NCBI GenBank assembly: GCA_001051155.2
Contig: JYIP02000004.1
Span: 1,427,576-1,491,575, forward strand
Direction: 5' to 3'
DNA from: Chrysoporthe austroafricana
Taxonomy: Eukaryota > Ascomycota > Sordariomycetes > Diaporthales > Cryphonectriaceae
Length of the DNA: 64,000 nt
Part shown: positions 31,596 through 42,985 of the stretch, piece by piece
How the letters are laid out: every line of letters starts with the position of its first letter
How positions within the stretch are numbered: position 1 is the first letter of the stretch
Made by a program: the position numbers and the translations under genes
Notes under the pieces: generated by a model
Databases searched by the model: none
The model's input: only the letters and a program-made list of their open reading frames with translations
Told to the model about the DNA's origin: nothing

Positions 31596-33094
31596 GGCGG
31601 TTTATCTGACGAGTAGAGCTTGAGAGGACTGGCCGTTGTGCACACTCGACATAGACCGTGTTACAAGGGCAGAGGTCTGGGCTTGGAGAGGTCTCAATTC
31701 AACGATAACTGTTAAGGGTGTTCTAAGGAGTGCTGAGGAACCAGGTCCAACCCAGGCCCGACGGGCTCGTTCCCGCCGTTCTTATAGACCTTGGTTTCGG
31801 GGTCTGCCTCAGGCATCCATTGCTCAGCCCCCTTCTTTATGCAGCTGGGTGGAAACCGGTGAAGCCTAAAGGCGCGTAGCTCGCAAGGCCTTAATATCCT
31901 TTCCTCGTATAGCACCCTTAGGCGTCCGTGTAACAGACCGCCAGGTATATAGCAGAGACGTGCGGAGGTGCCGGCTTGCTTCGAGCAGACAGAGAGGTCC
32001 GCGGTGAGGCCTAGCCGCCACCTTTATGATGTGTAATCTTGCGCCGAAGATAAGCCGCCCCTGCTGTTCAAGTTATGGCAGCTTATCAAGTGATACCGGA
32101 CCGGATGCAAGTGAGCTGCCAGTAGCTAGCGTGCTGCATCTCGGCACTGACGAGGGAAGGATTGTCGTCAGATCTTGTCAAAGCTCTGAAGGATCCGAGA
32201 TCGTCACACGAAGACAGTTGTTGAAGATTTCCAAGACAAAATTGCTTGCGCCGGAGATGTATGTTCTTGCAAGGTATGGCTTCCAGTCTCTCGAACTCCG
32301 ACATCAAGATTGTATATTTCAATTTCTTCGTTAGATAGTAGATAGGCATGTAGGATCCTGAGTATATCATCTCCACCAAGGTACGGGCCCACCTCAACCC
32401 GTTCAGGCAAAACCCCCACGCCCCACTCTGAAATCCGTTCTTACTCACCGCTGTGTTTGCGTTTTGTTACCTACATAGTAGTTTTCGCTGTCGTCCCTCA
32501 TAGAAGCAGGAGAATGAGTTCGGAGAGAAACAAAAATATAAGAGAACAGTTTTGCTTTAGTCCTTCCTTCTTGGAACGGGCAGCCTACAGATCTCCTCTG
32601 GGAATTTGAAACAAGGAGGCAGAAGTCGAGTTCTATTCAGGATATTCAAAAATAGGGAGTTAAGCGTGCTGGACGCACCTCGAGTTCCAAAAGCTGTGCG
32701 CAAGGTATCGATGAGGAAGATGCACCTGATATAATTTGATAAAGACGACTTACCGGTCGCTGCCTGAGAACGACGACCAGGGGCTGGCAAGATGCTGAGC
32801 TACGTGATGAGTTGTAGGAAGGGCTCGTAGAGTCAGCTGGTAAATCTCGTCAAACCATCGCCAAAGAAAGAGGGCAAAGACTCGCTGTCGACTGGCTCAA
32901 GCTGATAAAAATGACGGTGAGGATGTAAATATTGACAATTCCAGGTATGTATAATCCGCCCAAGGTAGTCTTCGTGTATATATAATGCCTTCTATGACCA
33001 ATCAACCTATATTGTATGTCACGGAATGCAGAGGACTAGTAGATGTACTGAGGTATGCTCACTCAACAGGCTCGCTCGGCTCCAATCATGGAGC
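31596..33094. other. Intergenic region
   Basis: A 1.5-kb stretch with the transporter promoter and the 3' UTR of the flavin-reductase-like gene. Several short frames (for example 32086-32448 minus) show no domain. Nothing recognised. Confidence 0.5.
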
Positions 33095-34231
33095 TCATAT
33101 CTTCCCATCTGCACCTCCCTTCTCGGCCTCGAGCTTTTTGTACGCCTCCATCCCACCAAGGTCCTTCTCAAAAACTGGGCGGGGCAGCTCAATGGCCTCG
33201 ATGGTGCGGCCGTACGTGATGCCGCCCAACCTGCTCATGGGGCGGAGGACCTGATGGGATAGTCAATACGTCAGCCACCACCAAGCCATAGTAATCAAGT
33301 TGCACAACCTCGGCACAGGAAAACAAGAGAGAGATGGGGAGTGGGAGTAGGGCCCGGGGGAATGTGATAAGGTGAAACAAGTTGAACCTACCGCAGGGTC
33401 GATGAGATTCCTCTCCTCGTTAATGGCATCTTCCCGCACCCAGAACCGCGTCCCCTCTATCACCGCCATCGTCCCGCTCATCGTGCCCGGCTTGCTCCGG
33501 CTCTCGAACTCCCGCACGCTCTCTAGCCTGCCCTCGATGCTGAAGACGGCTTCCTTGACCCTGGCGGGCTTCACCGTCTCGCAGTCGTACCCGGGCGTCA
33601 GCCCGCTGACGACCCACTCGCTGGCGCCGTACGGCGCGTCCACGCTGGTGCTGTTGGCAGCCTCGACGAAGTGCTCCGAGATCAGGTTGATGGTACACTC
33701 GCCCGTCTCATGCAGGTTGTGCAGAGTGTGCTTGGCGGCCGCGGCCTGCGCCAGCGAGCTCGCGAACCCGATGACGAAGAGCGGCGGGTCGTGGTTGATC
33801 ATCTGGAAGTACGAGAAGGGCGCCAGGTTCGTCGTCGCGCCGTCCCCCGACACCGTCGAGACGAACGCGATCGGCCGCGGCACGACCGCGCTGATCAGGA
33901 GCTTGTAGTTGTTGACGGGCGCACGGCCCTCGCCGTACGGGTCGATCGTGACGTGGCCTGAGCCGGCGCCGGTGGGGAGGTCGTTCGCGCCGCCCCCGAA
34001 CGCCCACGAGGGCAAAGGCGTCTGCGTGTACTTGAAGGAGGCGTCGCGGTCCCAGGCCGGGCGGGAGGACTCGACGGCCTTGAAGTCCGGGTGCGGATTG
34101 CGCTTGATCTCGGATTCCTTCATCCTGAGGGCGGTGGTCGTGGAGAGGCGTCGGGAGGCGGATGTTCGACGGGAGGGGACGAGCCGCGGGAGGGAGTTGA
34201 GGGCTCTTGTTACACAGGGTCGTGGGGGCAT
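33095..34231 (-). CDS. Flavin reductase-like, FMN-binding split-barrel protein
   Basis: Exons 34231-33392 and 33250-33095 encode 331 residues; the 141-bp phase-0 intron (GTAGGT donor, ATCAG acceptor) joins N-L-I-D-P-A to V-L-R-P-M-S-R-L-G-G-I-T-Y-G. The core shows the flavin reductase-like pattern: Y-K-L-L-I-S-A-V-V-P-R-P-I-A-F-V-S-T, then T-N-L-A-P-F-S-Y-F, then E-C-T-I-N-L-I-S. Family members bind FMN and serve as flavin reductases or oxygenase partners; the reaction here is unknown. The ATG chosen starts a 40-residue leader rich in Arg, Ser and Thr with almost no acids, typical of a mitochondrial presequence. A second ATG (M-K-E-S-E-I) would give the cytosolic core alone, so dual targeting is possible. 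The first exon is very GC-rich, which produces long spurious frames in other phases. Confidence 0.85.
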
Positions 34232-34888
34232 CAAGACCGGGCGAAGCAAGACCTCGATGCTTTTATAAGGAGACGTGGGCTCGTCACCCAGTTTAGTGAG
34301 GTTGGGCTGGGGCGGGCGAGGGTAGAGGGCAGGTGAATTTGGAATCGGAGGCAATTTGAAATCGGAACCCCTCCATCAGGAGCTTCCGATTCCAGTGAGG
34401 TCATGCATGCACTGCTCAGTGCACCTCAACAGCGGGGCGCCCCGCCATCCCCCACGCCCCACCTGCTGCGATGCACTGGACGGGCTACCGCACCCCCACC
34501 AGACCTACTAGCAAAGTGCTAGTAGGATCGTACACCCATGTTCATGTTTACTGATATCGGCTGTTATCCATCTCCCGCTCCTATATTCAGCGTTTTTAAT
34601 CTCTCTCATCTATTTCCTATGGTATCTCTTTGTTCCTGTGGTCCTAAAGGCAGCACACCTCTAGACTCCTACGGCTATGATCCCCCCATGTCATGTACTC
34701 ATCGTGCAGACCGACAAACCCACGTAGAATTTACAAGCAACACTGTCGAACCGAACCGAACCGACACGAACAGCAACAGACTCCATGTTGCCTTTGAAAC
34801 CAAGAATCGCCAGCATCATACAGTTGACAGAACATATATGTCCAAGCCAGAACGTGAGGCTGTATGACCGCCTCGGAAGGACGCCAAA
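34232..34888. other. Intergenic region
   Basis: Promoter of the flavin-reductase-like gene plus 3' UTR of the phosphodiesterase gene. No gene recognised. Confidence 0.55.
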
Positions 34889-36813
34889 TCACAGCAGGAG
34901 GCTCTGCCCGACCTCCGAGATCACCCACTCGCACCCCAGCGGCGTGTCCATCTCCGCCTCATGCTCCCTTAGCTCCTCCAGTATCGTGTCCCCTATGGGC
35001 GGTTCATCATCCAGCGTATCCTTCATATGTATGACCACAACCTTAACCCCCAACAGCTGCGGTAGCTGCGGTAGGTCGTTCCGGGCCGCGGCCGGAAGCC
35101 GTGGTATTGGCTGTGATACCATTGGCCCAGGGCTCGGGCTCGAGGTCGCCATGTAGTGCCTCCCCAGGCTCCCAAGAGAAAGCTGCCCCGCGGGCGCCGC
35201 CGACGGCGGCGGGGACTCAGATGCCCCGGCGCTTTTCGCCTCCAACCGCCCGTGCCCCTGCGAGCCGCCCAGCCACGACGTCTTCACGGTTCTCGGGCTG
35301 ACGGGCTCCTCGCTAGTGGTATTCATGCTACTCCAGTCGCGCGTCACCGCGCGCGTCGCCCTACGACGTCCCGCAATGGTCAGGTCATCTGTGCCGTCGC
35401 GCTTGCGCTTGCCCGCGCGCCTAAGGTCTTCTGGTTCCTTAGGCTCCATGGCCTGTCGTGCCTTGAAGCCTTTAACTTCGTTGGCGAGGACGGTCATTTC
35501 ATGGATCAGTAAGGAAGGTTTTAGGTGGCCAAATAACCTGTCGATAGGCCGGCTATCGTCGTAGCTGCATTCGATCAGTATAGCTTTAAGCTTGCCTGCC
35601 GCGATCTTTGGTGCGGCTTCCTGCCAGATGTGTAGGTTGCGCGGGTGCATCGATATGCTGTCGGGCTCGACGTCGCCAAATATCAAGACCTCGACGCTGG
35701 TCTCCACGTCCCGTATGAAGTAAGAGCTGCTGTCGTATACACACGGTATCTCGGTCGGGCTGTGACCACCACTCAAGCTCATCCCAGAGGCTACACGCCC
35801 TCCCGATGGTGCACTAGAGCCCGGAAGGATGGACTGGGCGCGCTCGTGGGCGAGGTTCAGCTGTTGCTGCTGAAAGTAACTGGCGAGCCCTGGACTGGCA
35901 GCGTGATGTGCTATTGATCTTGGGCTGAGCATCCCTGTGTTGAAACCCAGGGTCCCCGTCGATGCGTCCAAGCTCCCGTAGCGGGTATTGTTGCCACTGC
36001 CGCGATGGGGCTGCCTCTCTATGAGGTGTCCGTGGCTCACGCTCCATGTTTTGACCGCGAGGCCCTCATTAAATTCCAAGTAGCCGTCGATGTTGCCCAT
36101 TGCCGGAGACCCGCCTTCGTTCAACCGTAGGTACGTGAAGAGCCCAGCACCGTGGTCTTCGTCTGACAAATTCGGCCATATTACGTTGTTGAATATGTGT
36201 GTCTTGAGGGCCTGTATCGTCGCCGGCAGTCCGGCAAGCTTCTTGCGCCGTGGTCCTGCGAGCCCCGCCGTATTTATGACGAACCCGGAAATATGGTCGA
36301 GATGAGGGTGTGTGATAAGATATGTATCAACCAAGTCGCCTTGTATCTTCGCAGCATTCGCTTTCGCCGATGCAGAATGTACCTTCAGTCCGGCAAAGGG
36401 CCCGGTCTGTAGTACGTGTGGCAGCGCGAACTCGTCGGTCTTTCCAAGGTCTGGTGGTTGTGTGTCCTCGAGGATCCGTGTTATGGCGCCCAGATGTACG
36501 CCGGCGTCGACAGCCATCAAAGAGCCTTTTCTCCATCCTGATGCTAGCGATCGCACGAGAAATGCAGTACAGTTCGACTCCAATGGTCCTCCCTGCGAGC
36601 CCTATCGTGAAACGTGTCAGCAGCGAGGACCGTAACAACACGACAATGGTGCTTAATGTAGCACCGTTGCAGAGATGCCAGCGTGTCGGTAGCGAGGGCA
36701 GCCAAAACTTGCTCTGGACAAGTGAGCCAGCCCCAGTTCCGATCAGCGTCTTCTTGCTACCTCCTCGACGTAGTTCGGTGCTACCACAATCACTCTACTT
36801 GAAGTGTTGACAT
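34889..36813 (-). CDS. Class II 3',5'-cyclic-nucleotide phosphodiesterase (PDE1-like)
   Basis: The main exon 36592-34889 carries the signature of class II cyclic-nucleotide phosphodiesterases, T-H-P-H-L-D-H-I-S-G (metal-binding H-x-H-x-D-H), after G-G-P-L-E-S-N-C-T-A-F-L-V-R-S and V-A/V-D-A-G-V-H-L. Further metal-ligand regions (V-S-H-G-H, F-G-D-V-E-P-D, I-E-C-S-Y-D, L-I-H-E-M-T) are present. A long Ser/Pro/Arg-rich insertion follows about residue 390, then the C-terminal P-P-I-G-D-T-I. The enzyme hydrolyses cAMP in the cytosol and tunes PKA signalling. The 5' end is unclear: the nearest ATG (36813) gives M-S-T-L-Q, and a 206-bp intron (36593-36798) would join it in phase. The family's first beta strand, however, is only found out of frame (V-I-V-V) inside that intron. 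Confidence 0.87.
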
Positions 36814-39800
36814 CGAGTAAGGCTGAAAATTGTGGAGTCTCGATCTAGTGACGGATCTCGGGAGGGTGGGCCTGCTTGGCTTGCGCAGGGGCTGCTGTCG
36901 GGGGGCTCGGCTGCATGGAGGGCCTTCTGAACAGACGAGCTGTCATGATCCACAGTGAACCAGACCCTTGGATCCAGTATTCTAGCTTTTTCGCAGGGCG
37001 TAGGTCTCGGTCTCCTGCGCTTGCAGGGCAGCAAACGTCATACCATGCCTTTGTTCCCCTCAATGACCCCTGAGGCGAGCGATGACTGGCTCTGAGGTAA
37101 GGGGCCATTGTTGCGGACGTGCGTCGCTGGCGGGGGACTCGAAGGTATCGACGCTAAGCATTGCAGAATAAAGCCCCCAGCAAGCACTCCGAAAAGTTAT
37201 GCTTCGCGAGAGACGCAGATAGTAGCGTAATGACTCGCGAATGATAAGCTTAGCGGGCTGGAACTTTAAAGATGACATGCTTCTGGGAGAAACCTAGGCT
37301 GGACCAGCAGCCCCAACTCGGCGTGGATATGATAGGGCAGATGAGAGGGTGGAACATCGAGATCGGATCTGAGAAAGCTTCTAGAAGACGCATTGAAACG
37401 TGTGCCGAGCTTGACCCAACCAAGTGCCGAGCAAGCCAAGCTGGCGTGCCGGTTCCTTGCTCTTCAGGCAAGACAGTCGGCCACATGCAGAGTCTGGCCT
37501 TGGGAGTAAAGAGGAAACGAGAACTGGGGTCGCGCAATGGAGACACAATGGGGACTCGAAGAAGGCGAGACCTGGATGACAATCAGAGACACAGAGAAAC
37601 CGCCTCGCAACTCACTAATATTATGACCTGCAGCGCAGGTTCTGCAGGAGCTGCAGATGCAGATGATGACGACGACGCGCCGGCTGCAGCGAGTGTTGCA
37701 TGCGCATGCGTATGCGCCTCGCCTGTCGCTCCGTCCCCAGCGGTTGCCGGCAACCTCGCCTCGCCTGCCATCTCAGGCGTCCCTCGATTCGGTGCGCGCA
37801 CGGCGGCAGAGATTGCCTACGCGCGGTGACGGGTGAGGGCAAGTCTCTTCGTCGTATCGTGATTAAGAGGTGCACCCGCGCGATCATATATGTCGTCCGC
37901 TGGTCAGGCGGAGCGGTGGTGCGTAGGGCTGGACCAGGCCTTACGGGGGGCCCAGCGAACAGGAAGAGCAGCTAAAGGAGGCTGCTCCACTCGGCTGCTT
38001 GAGATCAACCGTCGAGACGCAGGAGGCCGCGGTTGTGAGACCTGGCCACGGCTCTGTGCTTCCCCGTTGTTCTGGGCTGGCTCGGGGTGAACTGGTGGGT
38101 GGCGACGTTGCGCACTTCGACGTGGTATGCGTGCGTGTCTGGCGAGATATCCGCGATCGTTGGTCCGAGTGGGTAGATGAAGGGTGAAGAAGAGAGCGTT
38201 GGGACCAGTACTTAGACAAGGGCGGGCGAGGATGATGAGAGGGAGATATGCGCTGCGCCAGGTCCAGGTTGGAGAAATTCAGGGACCGTACCAACTGCAG
38301 GTCACGGCAGGTATGTACACCACTGCGCACCTTTAAAATCCACACCAGGCAGAGACCGGGAACGATGCTAGCGCTGAGGGTGCCGCCCGGGAGGCTAGCC
38401 TCCTCCTCCTCCCAAAAGCTTCTTTAGCACTAAAGTCTCGCCCTCCCTTCCCTCGAATCCCTTCCTCGACGTACAGTTCCGCGGCGGCAGGGCCTACAAA
38501 GGATCGAGGCCAGACCACGAGGTATCCTACCAGCCGAGGCTGGGGGAGGTCGGATTGTTTCGCGCAGCCCGCAGTCGTCGTGTAGGAGGCCCTGTCTGAC
38601 CCTACATTCCCTTCGTAGAATTTGTTCTTGCCGGGCCCTGGTCTACAGAGATAGATAATACGCCGCCCCCAACGTCGTCGTCTGATGTCGAGGTCTCCCG
38701 TGGGGTTGAAGAAGGGCCAGGTCTAGTGGGCGCGGCGTATCGACGGACACATGGCTGATGGGTGGGTGGGTGCTGCCAAAATTATCTCGACGCAACTCGG
38801 CTCATCGCGAACAAAGAAGCTGCCTCGTGCATGTGGCGTATGTGGCGCCCAGGGCCAGAGATAAAGAGACAATGGCGGGTCCCCTGCCGGACAAGAAAGA
38901 GAAAGGGCTGGGCCAGCCACCTATTGGTGCATATGGTGTCTCTAAATGCCTCGAGGACGTGGAGCAAGGCTAAGGTAAGGATGCCTGACCTGCCGCATGC
39001 GGTGGGGTTGTGTCTGTGTGTGAGCCGCACAATCTCTGAAAGGCACGGAAGGGCCAAGAGGGTGACAACGGTCGTCGAAATAAGAAATTGTCTGTGTGTA
39101 GGCTCGCGAATCTGGCTTTGGAGTTGTGGCATATGGCATATACTATGGCAGCATATGGCATATGAGATCGACGCCCAGAAAGAAGAGGAGGAAAAGAGGG
39201 TCTTGTTTGGTTCCTGGATTCGGGGCAGAAAAATGATACCGTACCTACAGCCAATCCCTTCCGGGGGCGATAACCTTATTACACTGGGCCCATCAGGGGC
39301 CCTGGCGTCGTCAATTTCACCGTGATCCACCTGATACTTGTCGGCTGCGGTCAGGCACAGGAATTAATTAATACTATGTAGAACGATGGCAGATTGGATT
39401 GATTGATTGTTTGTGCCTTCGGAAACAGCCCGTCCGCCCCAGCCCCAGCCTTGCTGCTCGCCCTATTCCAGCCAGCCTATGCGTACGCGCACCAAGCACG
39501 AAGCACGAAGCAAGGGCACCCGCACACCAGAGGTTTGGCCCCTCGGCCTGGCCGGCCGTGTGCAGCTGCGATCATCAGCTGGTGGGCCCTGTCTTGCAGC
39601 GGCTTGCAGCAGCGTGCAGCAGGTGGCTGGTGGGACCATCCTGACTCTGACGTTCTGAGCTCGCATCTACTGCGTAACACCGGGGCCATCACGACGGAGC
39701 ACCAAGGGCCGTCAGTGACAGGATAGGGCGTGCATCCCGTCTTACGTGCATACGAAGTCCCTATCACGCGCCAATGTTCCATTAGGAACCTTACGATCCT

Positions 39801-40234
39801 GCGCCCGCGCAACCCCGAACATCAAATCACGTCACGGATGGCACGCCGCGTGCGCACGTGCTCAACGAGAATGTCAGTCACCTTCGTCGGCTGTGCCGAT
39901 GACTATTTACACTTTGAGACGACTTGACGAGTGGCCGGACAAGAACATCAAATCCTGTTTAGCGTAACTACATCTTCTTGCAGGCGGCATCACCGGTGCA
40001 CTCACGCATTTACGTGCAGAAAACTCCCTCCGATGATTGCTATTTTTATTGGGATCATTAAGAAGAAAAAAAACTCGCTCGCTACGTACCAGACCTCACA
40101 CCAATCAGGCTGCAATGAGGAGAATAGTCCCAGTAAAGAGGGAAAAGAGGAAAAAAGAAGCCGCGTACACTAATACACACGATCATACCAAGCCTGGAAG
40201 GTAGACAACGCGAAGGACTGGTCTGGCCAGCAGA
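36814..40234. other. Long stretch without a convincing gene
   Basis: About 3.4 kb. It must contain the phosphodiesterase promoter at the left and the 3' UTR of the next gene at the right. An ATG-started frame of 185 codons (37272-37829, plus) is low in motifs and ends in an Ala/Cys-rich tail; frames near 38762-39330 exist on both strands, which argues against either. A small repeat with two copies of GCATATGGCATAT lies at 39129-39164. Possible untranslated or long non-coding RNA, but nothing shows it directly. Confidence 0.45.
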
Positions 40235-42613
40235 TCAGTCGACTTTACACCGCGACGACTGCCCAACGTCCTCGATGCGATCGCTGGGGCCAGCCTTGTC
40301 CGCACCCTCCTCCTCCTCCTCAAGGGTACCGAAAAGGTCTGCCTCCAATTTGCTACTCGTCATCGATGCCACAGAGATGCACCTTGAAGAGCGCCGGCCG
40401 GAACTAGGGGCAGAGCTCTTTCTCCGCTCGGAGTGGTTCCCCGTGACCGTGATGGGGTTCGTAGACGACCGGCGCCTAGGCGACTCCAGAATACCAGGCG
40501 ACATCGCTTGAGAGCTACCAGGCGGAACGACGCCCGGTGTTCCGGCGCTGTTGGCAGACGGGTTGTCACTGTCCACTGGCCGTGATGAAGTAGGTTCGCC
40601 CCGCATGCTAAAAGGACTGTCGAAGCAAGTGGGGTCTGTCTGTGTCTGCTGAGACAGCGGAGAATCTGTAAGAGGTTGGCCGGCAGTCCGGAGAGACGGC
40701 CTCGGCAACGCATCAAGCACATTCTTGGTCAAAGGATCTGGTGGATATCCTACATGGGGACCTACCGGTCTGTGGTTTACCTGTTGTGGCTTGTCGCCGA
40801 TGGCATAGCCGGTGGAGCTCGAGGAACCTGCAGTCTCTGCGGACGGTTGATGTTGTAGCGGATGAGAATTTGACGGGCCAGCTGTACAGCGCTTCTTAGT
40901 AGGAGGCTCCAGCGTGACAGTAGGCCGAGGGACGGCCCTCGGGTTCTGTCTCTGTCTCTGCTGGACCCGCATCCGCTTCTGCGTCTCTACCTGTTTGCTG
41001 ACATCGCCCACGAACTCGTCAAGGTGATTTGTCAACCTGTCACCAGCTTCAAGCTTACGCTTCTTCTGGATCATCTGTGTAGCGGGGTTCTGAAGATGAG
41101 CCTTTGTGAGGCGATGGAACAAGTTCTCATTGTCTTCAAGCACGAAAGGCGGACGCGCCATGACGTCCGGATACATCTCCATGAAAAACTCCCACTTAGC
41201 CCCAATCTCCTGAACCCAGCTGTCTACAACACCCTTCTCCAGGTCGTTCAGGGCCATGGGATTATTAACCCTCATGTTTGTGGTAGCAAGAGGCTCGTGC
41301 TCAAATTTGCGATCCTCGGAGAGGACGCGAAGGGCAGGATCACAGAAAAGCTCGATCAGGTTGATCTGCCGCTCGAGGCAGAAGAGGTGGGCGTAGCCTG
41401 CATTGTGGTAAGGGTTGAGCCAGTCTCCTCTTTCATCGTCGAATTCTTGGATGCAAACGCGTGCCTGACCCTTCAAGATTGTCCCGCGTTTGTCCGGACA
41501 ATCTACGAAGCGGCACTTGGAACTTTCGCCGCCTCGAATGTACCGGTGATTGGATTGAGATGGTTGAATCTGGATCCGTAGAGTGGGATGACGAGTGTTG
41601 GCAGGCCTCTGTGACGCGCGGTTGAGGTATTCCAAAAACTCCTGGGCCGTGAAACGCAGGCTTGGCTCGAACTCGACCCCGCTGTAGGCTATGATTTTCT
41701 CGTTATACGGCAGATTGAGCGGAGGGAGAGAGCCGATGGAATAATAGAAGTCATTCGCGACCGTGGTGTCCTTGAGCCCGCGCTTGTCCAGCACACGGCC
41801 ATTATTTCGCGGTATATGATGAGGGTTGACAAAGGCCGCGATACTTGATGGCAGCGGTGGACGTCCTGAGGCATGTAAGTGAGGAGGAATTCGGTTGGTC
41901 GGCGGGGGATGTCCTGAGGCATGTAAGTGAGGGGGAATTCGGTTGGTCAGCAGGGGATACGTACGCAAAGGTTTTTGCCTTGCTAAGGCAATGGTTGATT
42001 TGGGTTGGCGCTGCAGATTCTGTCTGGCCGGTGGCATGTAGGCAGCTGTAGGATTGAAACGCTGTGGAACGGATGGCAAACTACGTTGCTGGACGTTTGG
42101 TGCAATCGTTATTGGCCGATGCCCAAGAACATCCACAGGGGTTGGGGGTGCTTGAAGCGGCAGGGCGTTCACAGTAGCCTGAGGCTGTAGAGCATTTACA
42201 GGAGCCGTAGGTGCTTGAGGCCCCGGGGAGCCAGAGGCCTGCTTCGACAATTGGTTTTCGGGAGCGAGGCTCTGGAGTGCACCATCCCAGGAGGAATCCC
42301 AGACAAGCTCGATGGAACTCTTTCGGCCGTTCTTGTCATGTATGGTGACCGAGAGCATAGACTCGTTGGAGCCCGTGCTCGAGCTACGACGAACTGTCAC
42401 CACAGAAGCATTGTGTCCTGGCTGGCGTTCTGGGCTTGTCGACCGGCCAGCAGTCAGGGCGGGGCTTGTCTGAAAAAGATTTTTCAGCCACGGGGAGAGC
42501 TCGGACGCCGTCATGGAGTTGAAATCCACGCCGTCGAGTCCCTCGGCATCAAATTGTAGATCTGGGAAACCAACCTCATCTGGGAGGTTGGGCTGCTCGT
42601 CCTGCGAAGACAT
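40235..42613 (-). CDS. Large low-complexity fungal protein of unknown function with a Cys/His-rich core
   Basis: Single frame of 792 residues from the ATG at 42613 (M-S-S-Q-D-E); the frame upstream has no ATG. Residues 1-90 are acidic with a short ordered segment (L-S-P-W-L-K-N-L-F). Residues 100-270 are Pro/Gln/Ser-rich and contain a perfect 16-residue duplication. A central ordered region (about 290-510) includes K-C-R-F-V-D-C-P, A-R-V-C-I-Q-E-F-D and A-G-Y-A-H-L-F-C-L-E-R, spaced Cys and His that could bind zinc. The C-terminal 280 residues are Ser/Pro/Arg-rich with basic patches (K-K-R-K-L, T-K-K-R-C) and a run of five Glu. The layout suggests a nuclear regulatory or scaffold protein; I recognise no named domain. 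Divergent promoter is shared with the CPS1-like gene. Confidence 0.72.
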   Translation of the reverse strand: MSSQDEQPNLPDEVGFPDLQFDAEGLDGVDFNSMTASELSPWLKNLFQTSPALTAGRSTSPERQPGHNASVVTVRRSSSTGSNESMLSVTIHDKNGRKSSIELVWDSSWDGALQSLAPENQLSKQASGSPGPQAPTAPVNALQPQATVNALPLQAPPTPVDVLGHRPITIAPNVQQRSLPSVPQRFNPTAAYMPPARQNLQRQPKSTIALARQKPLRTYPLLTNRIPPHLHASGHPPPTNRIPPHLHASGRPPLPSSIAAFVNPHHIPRNNGRVLDKRGLKDTTVANDFYYSIGSLPPLNLPYNEKIIAYSGVEFEPSLRFTAQEFLEYLNRASQRPANTRHPTLRIQIQPSQSNHRYIRGGESSKCRFVDCPDKRGTILKGQARVCIQEFDDERGDWLNPYHNAGYAHLFCLERQINLIELFCDPALRVLSEDRKFEHEPLATTNMRVNNPMALNDLEKGVVDSWVQEIGAKWEFFMEMYPDVMARPPFVLEDNENLFHRLTKAHLQNPATQMIQKKRKLEAGDRLTNHLDEFVGDVSKQVETQKRMRVQQRQRQNPRAVPRPTVTLEPPTKKRCTAGPSNSHPLQHQPSAETAGSSSSTGYAIGDKPQQVNHRPVGPHVGYPPDPLTKNVLDALPRPSLRTAGQPLTDSPLSQQTQTDPTCFDSPFSMRGEPTSSRPVDSDNPSANSAGTPGVVPPGSSQAMSPGILESPRRRSSTNPITVTGNHSERRKSSAPSSGRRSSRCISVASMTSSKLEADLFGTLEEEEEGADKAGPSDRIEDVGQSSRCKVD
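41863..41958. repeat. Tandem duplication, 2 x 48 bp, inside a coding region
   Basis: Two adjacent 48-bp copies (41863-41910 and 41911-41958) differ at only a few bases. On the coding (minus) strand they give two copies of a 16-residue Pro/His unit (T-N-R-I-P-P-H-L-H-A-S-G). Length is a multiple of three, so the frame is kept. Confidence 0.9.
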
Positions 42614-42900
42614 TGCTGTTGAGTCGTTGACAAGAGAAGTTGAATGGGCGCGCAAACCTTCGAAGGAGGGTCGAAAGCAACAAACGCCGATTGACTTGAG
42701 GGGGGGCTCGATGCGCACATGAACAGTCCGGTTATTATAGGGCCCTCTTCAGTCAAAGAGCCGGAAAGAAACAATCGCCATGTTATTGAGATGAGAATCA
42801 GACAAGACATTGTTCCCGAGAGACTGGAGCCATAAATAGTCAGGTGCACAACGGCAATTGTCAAAGACACGGGTTCACACACAAATACACGGATTCTAGA

Positions 42901-42985
42901 CTGACAACTTCCGTTTGGTAGACGTACAAAGCCACTGACAACCTCTACCCTGACAACTTCCATTTGGTAGACATAAGGAGCCACT
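42901..42985. repeat. Two direct repeats of 36 bp, 49 bp apart
   Basis: Copies at 42901-42936 and 42950-42985 share CTGACAACTTCC, TTGGTAGAC and GCCACT with a few substitutions between. They lie upstream of the low-complexity protein gene and could be regulatory or a local duplication. Confidence 0.75.

Noticed and set aside
33420..34336. Several long frames in other phases inside the flavin-reductase-like exon
   Set aside because: High GC at third positions makes spurious Arg/Gly/Asp-rich frames; the flavin-reductase frame carries the conserved motifs.
37272..37829. 185-codon ATG frame in the gene-poor interval
   Set aside because: No domain, uneven composition and no splice or conservation evidence; left as a possibility in the interval note.
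38762..39330. Overlapping 180-codon frames on both strands
   Set aside because: Both strands open at once is typical of chance; the minus-strand frame starts with GTG, not ATG.
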